Below are positions 1 through 10,854 of a DNA stretch of 64,000 nt, one piece after another. A model generated the notes under the pieces. That model searched no databases. It saw only the letters and a program-made list of their open reading frames with translations, and was not told the origin of the DNA. Origin of the DNA: Morella rubra (Eukaryota; Streptophyta; Magnoliopsida; Fagales; Myricaceae); NCBI GenBank assembly GCA_003952965.2, contig CM025851.1, forward strand, positions 14,568,391 through 14,632,390. The letters are read 5' to 3'. Each line of letters opens with the position of its first letter. The first letter of the stretch is position 1. Both the position numbers and the translations under genes were made by a program.

Positions 1-420
1 GCATTGATCGTGAGTTTTAAGTTACACGATGGTTTTATTTTATTTTTCAAATTTCTATTTGTGAGATTTAGAAGCAAAGACCGTGACTTTAAATTGCTAT
101 TTAGTTTTAGTTTTTCCAAATCACACTTTCACGTCATCAAGAGGGAAAAAAAAAAAAGACTTTTCTTGCTTTCAACAATCTAGACGAATTTTCTTGAAGC
201 AAAGTCAGGTATTTCGAATTTCTTTAGATTTTCTTCGTATTATTTTTATCAAAATTTTATGAGAAATCAAACCATAGGATGTTTATATCTAGCCGTAATT
301 ATTTCAAGATTTTAGAAATAGTTTTAATGGGTTCCTAGAGTAATTGAAATTTTGGGTTCAAGATTTACGTTCTTGATCTAAGTAGTAGATCGAATTTTAT
401 TGTTACAGGTATATTCCACT

Positions 421-1610
421 ATGGATAAGAGTTGGATGCGTTCTACAAATAGAATCAAGGATAAAGCATATACAGAAGGGGTCAAAAGATTTATATGTTT
501 GGCACGTAATCAAGTTGACAAGGAAAATCGGGTGAGGTGCCCTTGTAGGGGTTGTTTAAATCGATACTATAAACCTCTAAGCGAGGTTGAAGATCATCTA
601 TTCATAAAAGGGATTGATCCTAATTATACGGAGTGGATATTTCATGGGGAGGAGGAAAGATCTCATTCATCTAATGAAATTGGTGGTTCTGATGATGAGC
701 GTCAGTATGGATACATTGATGATATGGGAGTTGTTAGAATGTTGCTATGGGTACTTTTATGAATGCTGATGAAGGGAACCGTCTACCAACCGGGAGCAAA
801 AAGAATTCGGCGTCCACTTTATCCGAATTGTGAGAAATTCTCCAACATTGTGAATACACATAAAGACTATTAATAATTGTACAAGGATATGTTACTTAAT
901 TTGTTGAGAACTGGGCCTAATGAGTTACCAATGTCACATTGCAATTGAGAAAGGGCCTTTGATTATGAGAAGATACACACATGCAAAAATGATTGCATTC
1001 TTTTTTGGAAGGAGCATGCAAACACACAAGAATGTCCTGTATGTAAATGTTCCATATCCTGATCAGGAAAAAACAAGAATGTCCCAGAATAGTCATTGTT
1101 GTGGATGGATATGAGTCCAATCTTGTTGAATACTATGGTGTTGTTACAGACATTTTGGAGCTCCATTACAAGGATATAATGTCTACTTGTTTTGCTGTGA
1201 TTGGTGGGATATTCAGAAAAAGGAGGAATAAAATGGACGATCATTATATTAGTTTGAATACTCTATACATGGTATCAAGATACCCATTCGTCCTAGCATG
1301 CCAAGCGAAACAAGTATTTTATCTCGCTAATACCAAATTCGGTGGTAGATGGCAATTTGCACATAGGAATATGTATGAGGCAGAATTAACAGATAGCAAG
1401 GAGAATGAATCCACGGCAAGCATTGAGCCGTACCATTAACATCAACCTACATATGTTCAAGGAATTGGACATTGCACGTTCAAAGAGATGATGATGACCG
1501 CAGAATTGGATGATGAATTTGTCTTCATTTGATGATGATCAATTTATAACTAATGATCACATGAGGATGAAGATGATTTGCTTGAAGAAGAAGATGAAGA
1601 CTCTGATTGA
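421..1610 (+). pseudogene. TNP2-type CACTA transposase, internally deleted remnant
   Basis: An open stretch from the ATG at 421 begins MDKSWM and continues with the pattern of the plant transposase-associated domain, including the RCPCRGC cysteine cluster and the LFIKGIDPNYTEWIFHGE block, up to about 660. About 945-1045 still encodes the start of the TNP2 domain in another frame (DYEKIHTCKNDC, then ECPVC). From about 1100 to 1380 the sequence matches the C-terminal DUF4216 region of these transposases (VEYYGVVTDILELHYK, then PFVLACQAKQVFY). The reading ends in an acidic tail (DEDEDDLLEEEDEDSD) with a stop at 1608-1610. The catalytic core between the TNP2 start and DUF4216 is absent, and parts lie in different frames, so no active enzyme can be made. 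Confidence 0.85.
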
Positions 1611-2501
1611 GGTTGTTTTCTATTTTGCCTAGGTCTGTCTGTAATTGAAGTGTTTTAGCTTTGGTATTTTTATATAAAATTATTCACTTCAGACTTGTTA
1701 TTTTTATGATCTACTTTAAAATTACAAGAAACACCTAAACTTGGAAAAAAAAATGAACAAGTAAGAATCAATTGACGTTTTAAAATCTCCTTTCCTCCAA
1801 AAAAAAATAAACGCAATTGCTAATATATATTTTTTTTCTTCGTGGCCTGCCGTTTTCTGCAACAACTTTGACTAGATCACCCTTCTCATTTCAAGTGCAT
1901 ATCTATCAGGGCGCAAGCAAGAATCTGATGCCAACCACCGCACCCCCGGCAAATTTTAAATAAAATTTGGGGGAACAACCTCTCAAACTTCAAAAACTCA
2001 TTCTGTTAACACGTACTACTGCTTCTTAAAAGGGAATTTGTGGGAGTGACGTTATCCTACCCCAGCATAGCAATTCTGCGTCCTAAGAGCACTGTTTATT
2101 TTTGTGCAAAATACGGGTATTTAAATTTGTTAGTTGCTGAAACTTCAACAACATGCCAAACCTACATAATATATACATTATCTACTTCACTTGCTACTGG
2201 ACCATATAATATATATTTAATGAATGCTCAATATAGTTTGCAATGTGTTGTCTTTCATTGTGAATGTTGTTACACAATTTTAAAAAAGATTTCAAAGGAA
2301 ATATAAATAATTTAAAGGAGTATCAATCGTTCGATATGGTTAACGGAGAATAAAAGTGACGACGTTTTCAGTTGTAAACGATATTCTGGAGGGAAAGTTT
2401 AGGCGCTCAATATTTTGGAGGCGTAAAATCTAATGCCAACCGTTTTCTTCTCCATCGTCTCACACTTTCTCACAACCCTCTGCAACATCTTCCAAATCTC
2501 C

Positions 2502-2682
2502 ATGGCTACACATCCAAATCGCGGACAACCACGAGCACGTGTTAGTCCAAGCCGACAAAAGCGATCTCGAGCAAAGGCTCAAGAGGACCCACGAAACTTC
2601 TCAAGTGAGTCCACGCAAGGTTCAGAGATCTCAATAATGTCGGAACCCCCACTACTGATTCCTGAAGAGGCTAGCATACAAA
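2502..2682 (+). pseudogene. Basic exon, possible second gene of the CACTA element
   Basis: An ATG at 2502 opens a 60-codon stretch starting MATHPNRGQPRARV, rich in Arg, Pro, Gln and Ser, that runs into a good donor (A|GTAAGT at 2683). Upstream is a pyrimidine-rich leader. CACTA elements often carry a second, TNPA-like gene whose first exon is basic and low in complexity, and the position between the transposase remnant and the right end fits. I see no convincing following exons, so this is either a broken second gene or a chance reading. Confidence 0.3.
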
Positions 2683-4252
2683 GTAAGTGGCTAATCTACG
2701 CAAGTGTTTTTTATTTAGTTGTTTTAGCTAATCTTCGGCCTCTTGTTTTGCTTTACATCGTGCTATACCAAGATGCTGTAGAGTAGCTAAACTAAACTGT
2801 AGCTAGGCATATTTCTTCACCCCATTCCATTTTGTTAGATGAGGAATTTTCTCGTGTTTTGATTCCTCAGAGCTGACATTTTCTCCCTTTTAAACAGATA
2901 GCGACCCTGAAGTTTTTCCTTTTGATTTCACACGCGTGTAGAACTGATATTAATTTCATTCATTTGATCTGGTCTTCGATTATTTTTTTTTCCCTTTCTC
3001 AGCGTGGTACTTTTAGAGGCCTAAAGTGTGGTGAGTCAATTGCTTCCGTTTTAGCATTTGTTTTTTGTTTTTGTTTTGGCTTCTGTCGTTGTGTTCTCTT
3101 TTGGTCTCTTCGGTTGTTTGTATCTCTTTAGTTCACTATATTGAGCTTTAGTATTTAATTCTAGTTGGTTCTTTGCTGTAAGAGCTTTGTCAAAGTTTGA
3201 AGACACGAGAAATCTGCTCAAATAAAGAAGAAAAGAAAAAAAAAATCAGTACTTTTGTGTATATGTGTCGTGGGAAACTTTCTTAATGAACCTCTTTCTT
3301 GATTATATGTCAATATTGAACCAATTTTGATCAATTTTTTGTTCTTACTTCTCTCTGTTTTTAATCTCCTCATATCTTGATTCGCATTGACAAAATATCA
3401 AAGAAGTAGTTTTAGATACGGTTAATAATGAAATATTGTCTTAAAGTTGAGATAAACTAACATCCAAAGCTCAAAATACCAAAATTTCCTGTAAAGAGGG
3501 TTTCTCTTCAAATGTGTTGTATTGTACTTGCTCTCTCTAGCTCTGAGACAATTACTTGATAACATAAACCTTTGCGTTACATTTACCTTTGCATGAGTTG
3601 AATTCAATTTTTTTCCCCACAATTCTGACTCATTTTTGCAATCCTAGCTGGTTTCTACAGAGCTTCAAGTCCGAAGCATTAAATTCTTATCTTCTTTCCT
3701 GTGGATCATGGAAGTGAGGTGGCAGATATGGCAAGAGCCATGGCCTTTTAGGATACGTTATTAATCTTTGCATCTTGATGTTACATGTCAATAATTATTA
3801 AATTTCCAACCAAATTAATTTTGTTATTTTCTTCCAATAATTATTAATTAAATTTATATACTTATTAACATGAGTTTGTTGTCCACAGGTTATTTATGTA
3901 GATAACGTGATATGTTGAGTGATGGACGGAAGATCTATGGCTGCTGTCACTTGAAAAAATTACTTTTGTAGAGTAATTTTTTGACGTTTCATGATGAGTA
4001 TTGGAATATGTACATCATTCAAAGGCCAAATCAAATTAACTTTACTTGTATACATTTGGCACTTTTTAGGTTGTTAAATAGCTGTTATATTAAGCTTGTT
4101 GTTGCCATTATATTAATTGTATGCATTATCTTAGTAAAATTGCATGGTATTTTTTTACCTTAAAAATTGATTTCCTTCTTGTTTTAATGGATGCAACTCA
4201 TTCATTTTTAGATTTTTTAGGCAATAACATAATCAGCTATATATACAAAATA

Positions 4253-4863
4253 ACCACTATTTGCAACAAGTCCAAATCGTCAACAAACCTAGCTATAGCA
4301 ACTACCATTATTGGTCACTTACATAGACTTTAGCGACATACTCTATGCGTCGCTAATACCATTATTTGTGACATGTCCAATTCGTCGGTGGTGTTAGCTA
4401 TAACAACTATCATTATTAGTCGCTTAAATGAACTTTAGCGACGTACTATATGCGTCACTAGTACTATTATTTGCGACATGTACAAATCGTCGGTGTTGCT
4501 AGCTATAGCAACTATCATTTTTGGTCGCTAGAATGGATCTTAGCGACGTAATCTATTCGTCGCTAGTCTTAGCTTGAGCAACCAAGTTATTCGTTGCAAT
4601 GTGACCATGTCTAGCGACCACTACGACTGAATTCATAGGCCCTATATCGACGAAGTTGATTGAACTTCAGCAACGATATACTTTGTCGCTATATGTATTG
4701 AATAGCGACAAAGTATTCTTCTCGTCGCTAAAAGCCTTTACCAACGGTTTAGTTGCGACCACTGAGCAACGGTCTTATATGGTCGCTATATCGTTTTAGC
4801 AACCAAATTCTGTCTCTTTAACAACGAAATAACTCGTCGCTAAAACCCTAATTTGTTGTAGTG
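4253..4863 (+). repeat. CACTA right subterminal repeat array and terminal inverted repeat
   Basis: Units of about 105 bp recur around 4253, 4359 and 4464, each with a TATTTGYRACA block, then CGTCG, an AGCTATARCAACTA block and a TTTAGCGAC block. Beyond 4560 shorter motifs (TAGCGAC, GTCGCTA, CAACGA) continue in both orientations to the terminus at 4863. Such arrays are binding sites for the element's own DNA-binding protein in En/Spm. The three bases after the terminus are AGA; the matching left copy of the target duplication cannot be checked in this window. Confidence 0.75.
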
Positions 4864-4888
4864 AGAAGTCTTTGCTTTCTTGCATCTA

Positions 4889-5001
4889 ATGGATGAGGTG
4901 GTGAGAATGTTAGAAGCAATCGATACGAACAAAGGAGGAGGGATGATACCAGAAGACCAGGCTTGGGGCTGTTTCTGTTTTGCCCCTGCTCGTGGTCCCT
5001 G
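4889..5001 (+). pseudogene. C-terminal fragment of a receptor-like kinase
   Basis: Immediately right of the CACTA terminus, a short reading begins MDEVVRMLEAID and ends GCFCFAPARGP before a TGA at 4999-5001. The pattern M-x-EVVRMLE is typical of the last helix of plant receptor-like kinase domains, followed by a short tail. No other kinase subdomains of this type were seen nearby. It is either the 3' end of a gene cut by the transposon or a captured fragment. The subfamily was not identified. Confidence 0.45.
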
Positions 5002-6036
5002 AGCATTTTTATGCATGCATTTTGAACTAAGGGTATGAGGAAAATCAGAGAAATTCATGGTGCTATTCTTTGGGTTTATTCCGCATCTGACATGTGGGAT
5101 TTTCTACTTGTCTGTCATTATTTGTTGGTAGAACTACTAGGAATACTCTTGGCTATAAGTTTTCAAAAATCTCTTTGTATGTAAATATTTATTTACAAGT
5201 ATGCGATCTGCATAAGGAAACTGTTCTACACTCTTGAACTCTACTTTAGTTCTGGATAAAAATCTGGGCCATTACCCCAGATTACTGATCTTTCTCACTC
5301 AAATATGACTGGAACTTTCTCTACTCAGGGACCTTTTTGATTTATCCTAAGACAATATCTAGATTAAGGAGAGCGTAGTACAGGAGATATTGTTGTCTGG
5401 AGCAACAGAGATGAGCCTATCTTTTGGAAAAACTTTCTCTTACCAATGTTACTTCTGATAATATTGATGATGCAACATTGTTTATATTGGTTGTGTTAAT
5501 CTCTTATATGCTGCAGATGTGCCTCTCTTTCCATCAATCATCAGTTGCTTCAGGTGGTATTTAAAAGATTCCAACAAAATATTCTTCGAGATTATTCTTC
5601 ATTTGTTGCTTTAGGAATGCCTTATCTCAATGTATTGAATCATTATCTCAATCTCTTATATGCTGCAGTTGTGCCTCTCTTAGAAGCATTGAATCATGAT
5701 TGTAAACTAGAATAAACACTTTAAGTCTCAATGTATTTTATATAAAGAAGTGGAAACGCTCAGGATCACTGATATTTGAGAAGTTATAGTGGCTCTTGTC
5801 TGTGTTGATAATTTGTTAGGTGATTTTGGGTCTTACATTTCTGATCCACGTGGTGTAGATCCATATATGGTTCTTTGTAATCAACAGATATTTATTTTTT
5901 TGAACTTAATTTTCAAAGGAGATTTCTTAAGACATATTATGTTCCCCTGTGGTTGGTTTTAAAGAATGATGTCTTTACTGCACTTTTATCTATAAGTTTA
6001 GCTCTTGAGAAGCTCTCTTGGGTTTCAATTCTGCAG
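5002..6036. other. No recognised gene; short direct repeat
   Basis: Nothing coding was recognised. Two copies of a block around CTTATATGCTGCAG followed by TGTGCCTCTCTT occur near 5503 and 5655, with related flanks containing TTGAATCAT. The stretch lies between two kinase relics and may contain their decayed introns. Confidence 0.4.
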
Positions 6037-7210
6037 ATGGAGCTTATTTCTAAAGTACGTAATCCATTTATCATAGAGTACAAAGATTCCTGGGTGGAAA
6101 AGGTCAGCATTGTGTTTGTGTGTACGTGTGTGTGCCAATTGCCTAAGGAGCATTATAGAATTTTATTATAGTCCCTTGCATGTTAAGGAACTTTGTCCCC
6201 ATCATTCTGGTTCTACACTTGACATTTTGGTGTTGTAACTTCCAGGGTTGCTTTGTATGCATTGTGCTAGGATATTTGAAGGAGGAGACATGTGGGCTAT
6301 ATTCATTGCTTAAGTCAGTTATTTGGTTAATGTCCCAGTATCTGCTTGGACATGATTTGGTCTTGCTTTTTTCTGACCTTTGCATAATTGCCTCTTCATG
6401 TTATAGGGCAGAAGCTATTAAAAGGGCCAATGGTGTTCATTTTCCCCAAAAGGTTGTCACTCTTGCTGCCAAGTTTCTATCCTTTTTTTCGCTGAAATAA
6501 AATTGACCATTCTGTGATTAGAAATTAAATTTAGACTATAGATCTCCCTGGTTCATACTTGAAATTTTTCATAAATGCAGAAACTCTGCAAATGGTTAGT
6601 TCAACTCCTCATGGTGCTTTATTACTTGCATGCCAACCATATTCTTCATCGTGATGTCAAGGTTAGTGGCAGACTAACAAAGAAAATCTAGTTTAATTTT
6701 CTATGTGAAAACCCAAAGCTAATTTTCTCTGACGGTATTCCAAAATTGCTTTAGTGCTCAAATCTATTTCTGACAAGAGATCAAGACACACGTCTAGGTA
6801 AGTTTCCTTCTTCTTTTGTTCCCTCTTTTTCGTGATTAGAAGTTCGTTTTGGACTCATCTATTGTGCCATGTTGTATTGTTTTATTGTTAAATTTGTTTA
6901 TTAGACTACATTTACACATCTTTTCTCACCTCTGCTTTGTATGGTTACCATGGGTTTTCTGCTCCATATGCTGGTTGTGGAAACTCCAAGCTACATGTGG
7001 CTTGACCTTCTTGCTGATACACCGTATGGTTCCAAATCATACATATGGTCTTTGGGTAAAGTAACATCTTTGTTTTGAAATTTTAATATAAGTCTAGACT
7101 TACTAACTCTTGATCTTTAGCTGGATTTTTTTGTGAATAATGTCATGCATATTTTCCAGGATGCTGTATATATGAAATGACTGCTCACAGGCCTGCATTT
7201 AAAGCCTTTG
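6037..7210 (+). pseudogene. NEK-family protein kinase pseudogene with introns retained
   Basis: Six exon-like blocks, most flanked by AG and GT, follow the order of a plant NEK kinase domain. 6037-6102 encodes [19 protein letters not shown]; about 6246-6290 encodes GCFVCIVLGY; about 6408-6452 encodes AEAIKRANGVHFPQK; 6581-6661 encodes [10 protein letters not shown] and the catalytic-loop motif HRDVK; 6755-6797 encodes CSNLFLTRDQDTRL; about 6990-7055 encodes [19 protein letters not shown]; 7161-7210 encodes CCIYEMTAHRPAFKAF. The first lobe with the glycine-rich loop, the DFG motif and most of the activation segment, and everything after FKAF are missing. Conserved residues have changed (TPSYMCPE-type to TPSYMWLD). 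Because introns are kept it is a degraded genomic copy, not a retrocopy. Confidence 0.85.
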
Positions 7211-8219
7211 TAAGTTTCTGACCTGCAGTTACTAAAGGTCTAGAGTGCTATGTTGTCTCTTTCCCATTTTTCCTCGGTCAAGTAACTAGGTATAGAATGA
7301 AATGATCAGTTTCAACCTTCTTTTTCTTTTGTTCAGTTAGATAGCCTTGATGGAACCCATTGATGATGACAGGGAATCAATATCTGGTTCATATGAGAGT
7401 GTACAAGAGTTCATTGTGTTGTGATTTATGCTTTTTCTGTTAGAAACCATAAACTTCCCCTACAGTTGCAGAAATTCTTAACGAGATGGAGAGTGTCTCA
7501 ATTAAGAAAATCTTAGCAATATCTCTGGTTGTTTTTAACATCATTATGACATTATTTCTGGTGTGACATAAGCTTGCAACAATGTTTGTGTTATTGGAGT
7601 TTTTTACACAGTTGGTTTGTACACACGTAGTGCAGAACTTTGAAAAAAAAGAGGTGCAGTTACTTTCACTGAAAAACAGAGCACCCATGTTAAGAGATTC
7701 AAACTCACCATGCTTATGCTCTTTAAATATTGTGCAGGGGATGCTGTATTGGTTATGAAGACCTGATTTGATGAAGATCTGTCATGTGAATTGCTGCTTG
7801 ACTTTGATTTTTCGGAAATTTAAATCTGATGAAGATCTGTTATGTGAATATGATATGAATATATACATGGATATTACTCTGTTATGGATTAATCTCTATT
7901 ATAAGTGCAACTCCATCTGTGTTAATTTTTCTTCATATCTATGCAATAAGGACAACTGATGGAGGAATGTTGTGAAATGAAAACAAATGAATTGCAGAAA
8001 CTCAAAAAGAAGAAAGAAAAAACGAATTGATTGTAATGAAATTGAGAAAATGACACAAAACAAATGGATTGCAATAAATGAGAAAACTATTAAAAATTGC
8101 AGAATTGAAAATCAATGCCATTTGACCGAAATGCACCATTTCACCGAAATTCTAATTCACAAGAAATTCAATTACGACAATCTCCACGATCAACTTCCGT
8201 CGTTGTTGGGGGCAAGAAA
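7211..8219. other. No recognised gene; small local duplication
   Basis: No coding sequence recognised. A block with GATGAAGATCTG and ATGTGAA is duplicated about 58 bp apart near 7768 and 7826. The sequence becomes A-rich from 7980 and may belong to the transposon relic that ends at 8463. Confidence 0.4.
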
Positions 8220-8463
8220 AACAAATATGGACGGCGGCTTTAGCTCGTCGGCAATGGAGGCACCTCTCTTGACGAAGTGGAGCTTGTCGACGTTGCTGGA
8301 CCAGTGCTGACGGAAAGCTTCAGTCGTCGAATTAGGGCTCTCTGCACGCGGCAGAGTCGACCACGCTTTGACGACCTTATTCCGTGGGGGCTAAGCTTTT
8401 GCGACGAATTTGGTGGTTTCAACTACGGAAGCCGCCGTCGTTGAAGCCCACATTTCTTGTAGT
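8220..8463 (+). mobile_element. CACTA-type terminus, possible relic or non-autonomous element
   Basis: Bases 8452-8463 read TTTCTTGTAGTG, the inverse of CACTACAAGAAA, the classical En/Spm terminus. The preceding 240 bp are GC-rich relative to their surroundings and contain repeated GTCGTCG, GACGAC and GCCGCC words, as subterminal regions do. The left end was not found; it may start anywhere back to about 7980. Its terminus differs from the CACTACAACAAA type at 4863, so it is a separate insertion. Confidence 0.45.
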
Positions 8464-9762
8464 GTGCTGGACCTGCATTTGTGAACCAAGGTTGCAAAGC
8501 GCCACTTTTCTATAACAAACGGATGCCAGCAAAACATGATTACCTGTTAATAGATCTGAATTGAAGCTAGAAGGACAAAGTTAGGATTAAAAATTTAGGG
8601 GAACCAATTTCGTTAAAATGTACAATTTTAAAGATAATAAAAAAATAAAAAAAGGGACGAAGTTAGGATTTGTACACTAGTATTATATTATATACTTTGG
8701 AAGAGGGACTCGTGCTAGCAGTCCATCTTGATGAATCGTTCTAGGGAGAAACCTAGCAATTAATATATGTGCGACTAAATTATTAGGGTATAGGACAATT
8801 ATTCTTGGAATTGACGGCCAAACTATATATGATAGATAGTGCATGAACGATCGATGTCGTAGAGAGCCCTTTACAGATTCTACGGAATGACTCTTACTGC
8901 ATGCCTTTGACGTAAGAAGGCACTAATTGGCCGGTCTGTGGATGTAATTTGGAGATACCCAGCATAGACCGAAAGTTTCGGGTGCAAACTTTCAAGGGGA
9001 ATCGTATTCTCCAGTACTGATTTACCTACCTTATCCTTGCGTATGGAGGTTTTTCTTCGGGTTAGAGAAAGCAATGGGAAACAAAAAACAAGTGGTCCTG
9101 GCTGGCTGTTCCGATTAATTTTAGTGGGAACACTTTTTCTTCGGGTTAGATGCTGCGATTTTTCTTTTCTGTTCTCTTTTCTTATGAAAAGATAGATAAG
9201 TACTATATATGTAGGATCTGTACCAGAAATGATTCTAATTAGGACCTGCACTGGGATTAATCGACTCATTTTGTCTCTTGTGCTATATATATATATATAT
9301 CAGCTGGATACAAGCAGACTACGTTGCCTCTTCTAGAACAAGAAGAATTGATACATAACTGACTTAATTTGATCAATTGATTTTTGTCCGGTGTAATTGG
9401 ATTGTGCTAATTAATTAAGTTAATCTCGAAATGAATCCACTATAGCAGTAGCGCTAGCTTAGAAGTTCTTTTGGTTGACAACAGGAAAAAAAATAATACA
9501 TTTGAGTGAGTACTAATTAATAATCCTCATCCCCTAATATCAACTCCTTCAAAATCCAAAACTAGTAAGCAAAATTCTGGCCCTACTCTTTTTGTTTTTT
9601 TGTCTTTCTGGAGAATATTAAAAAGATATCGATCGGAATGAGAATCAGCGAATCAGGCCCCGACGTCTTTTTCTTTTATGCCGTTGATGACGGCCAGTGC
9701 CTTTTCTTTGAAGAGATCGATCCCACACAACCCAAAAGAGCATATGTCTCATTGGCCTTTTC
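8464..9762. other. Intergenic region upstream of the EF-hand/ZZ gene
   Basis: No gene recognised. It contains a short TA dinucleotide run near 9287-9300 and two copies of TTTTTCTTCGGGTTAGA near 9049 and 9129. The last few hundred bases are presumably promoter for the gene at 9814. Confidence 0.5.
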
Positions 9763-9768
9763 TATAAA
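9763..9768 (+). promoter_or_regulatory. Probable TATA box of the EF-hand/ZZ gene
   Basis: TATAAA within TTTTCTATAAAGCCC lies 51 bp before the start codon at 9814, a plausible distance for a short 5' leader. There is no upstream ATG between it and the start. Confidence 0.5.
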
Positions 9769-9813
9769 GCCCGAGATCTGGCATGCAGCTCACAGGCCCT
9801 AAGACGTACAGCA

Positions 9814-10798
9814 ATGGAAGATCTACATGAGGCCGCTCTAGCTTACTATAACAATGCCCCTAGAGACCTTCAGCGACTAGCATGGAACTTCTACCTCGCA
9901 CTGGACGGGGACGGGGATGGCCGAGTCAGCTTCATCGAGTACATCAACTTCCTCCAGCAAAGCTACGTCTGGATACGCCCCAACTTCTTCAGGGACCTGG
10001 ACCGAGACCGCGATGGCTCCCTGGATTTCTGGGAGGTCCTCACTTTGTACTACACGGTGAAGACCCGGGGCGGCGTTTGGTGCCAAGGGTGTCAAGCCTG
10101 CCTAGTCGGACTTTATTTCACCTGCGTTGCATGCTTTGACTGTGGCTCCAAGACTTTTGATCTTTGTCCTGCGTGCTACAAACGAAGGAGATTCAGTCAC
10201 CAGCACAGCTTCTTCTTGGATAACCATGTCTTACTTCGAGCCAAGAAAGGACTTCCTCCTGGTGCTACAAACGTATACCAGGTACGTACGTAAGAAACAC
10301 TATTGATTATCGGCGGTACTGGATCAATTGGATTATCAAACCTATCAAAAATGCCCTATTTTACTGCAGGTACTGTTGCTTAGGTCGCTCATTGCGGATC
10401 GAGGATGCATGGATTTCTTTCGTTCTTTCCTAATTTTCATTTTCATTTTACTTGGGAAGGGTTCTGATAGAGAAACATTACATATCTTAATTTGATGCAG
10501 GCACTCGTTCCACAACCTGCGTATCGTGCGCCAGCTGCTGCTATGGTAGTGTGTTCTCTTAGTTACTCTTTACTTTTTATGCTGCTTCGTTTAACATGAA
10601 CATGAATTAGGTACAATCTAAGAACTCTTGAGAAGATTCATTAATTCTTAAGTAAGTTAGTCGTCTATTTCTTTGATAAAAATGTATATAGTTAACTGAT
10701 CTTGTTTGGTTCAGGGGGACTCTGATTTGATGGACACATTTCAAGCATTGGAGATGGGGCTTGCCACGGACAAATCGCGTACTTGCAGCATTATGTGA
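9814..10798 (+). CDS. EF-hand and ZZ-zinc-finger protein with C-terminal CaaX box
   Basis: Exons 9814-10281, 10501-10545 and 10715-10798 join in frame to 198 residues. Two canonical EF-hand loops bind calcium: residues 31-42 (DGDGDGRVSFIE) and 63-74 (DRDRDGSLDFWE). A ZZ-type zinc finger follows at about 90-131, with C90/C93, C104/C107, C118/C121 and H129/H131 and the typical FDLCPACY core. The last exon ends CSIM, which fits a prenylation CaaX box (Cys, two mostly aliphatic residues, Met favouring farnesylation). The family link, a calcium sensor coupled to a ZZ protein-interaction finger, is clear from motifs; the partner and role are unknown. Codons are more GC-rich than the flanks, and AATAAA follows at 10901. 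The CaaX depends on the third exon, whose splice sites and phase fit. Membrane attachment is inferred. Confidence 0.85.
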
Positions 10799-10854
10799 CC
10801 CTGTGTAAGAGAGAGTTCGACCCAGAAGGACAAATAGCGTACTTGTAGACTTTG

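Larger units (their letters stand above)
1..4863 (+). mobile_element. CACTA (En/Spm) DNA transposon, internally deleted, left end outside window
   Basis: The right terminus at 4850-4863 reads TTTGTTGTAGTG, the inverse of the typical CACTACAACAAA terminus of plant CACTA elements. The 600 bp before it are packed with short motifs around GCGAC/GTCGC in both orientations, as expected of CACTA subterminal repeats. The body carries a collapsed TNP2-type transposase (421-1610) and a basic first exon that could belong to a second element gene (2502-2682). No CACTA left terminus was found, so the element probably begins left of base 1. The stretches 1-420, 1611-2501 and 2683-4250 show nothing else recognisable and are treated as element interior. 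It could instead be two CACTA relics side by side. The family call is firm, the single-element span is inferred. Confidence 0.6.

Noticed and set aside
4253-4560. CRISPR-like array
   Set aside because: The repeats are ~105-bp units without constant spacers, and they belong to a CACTA subterminal array in a plant genome.
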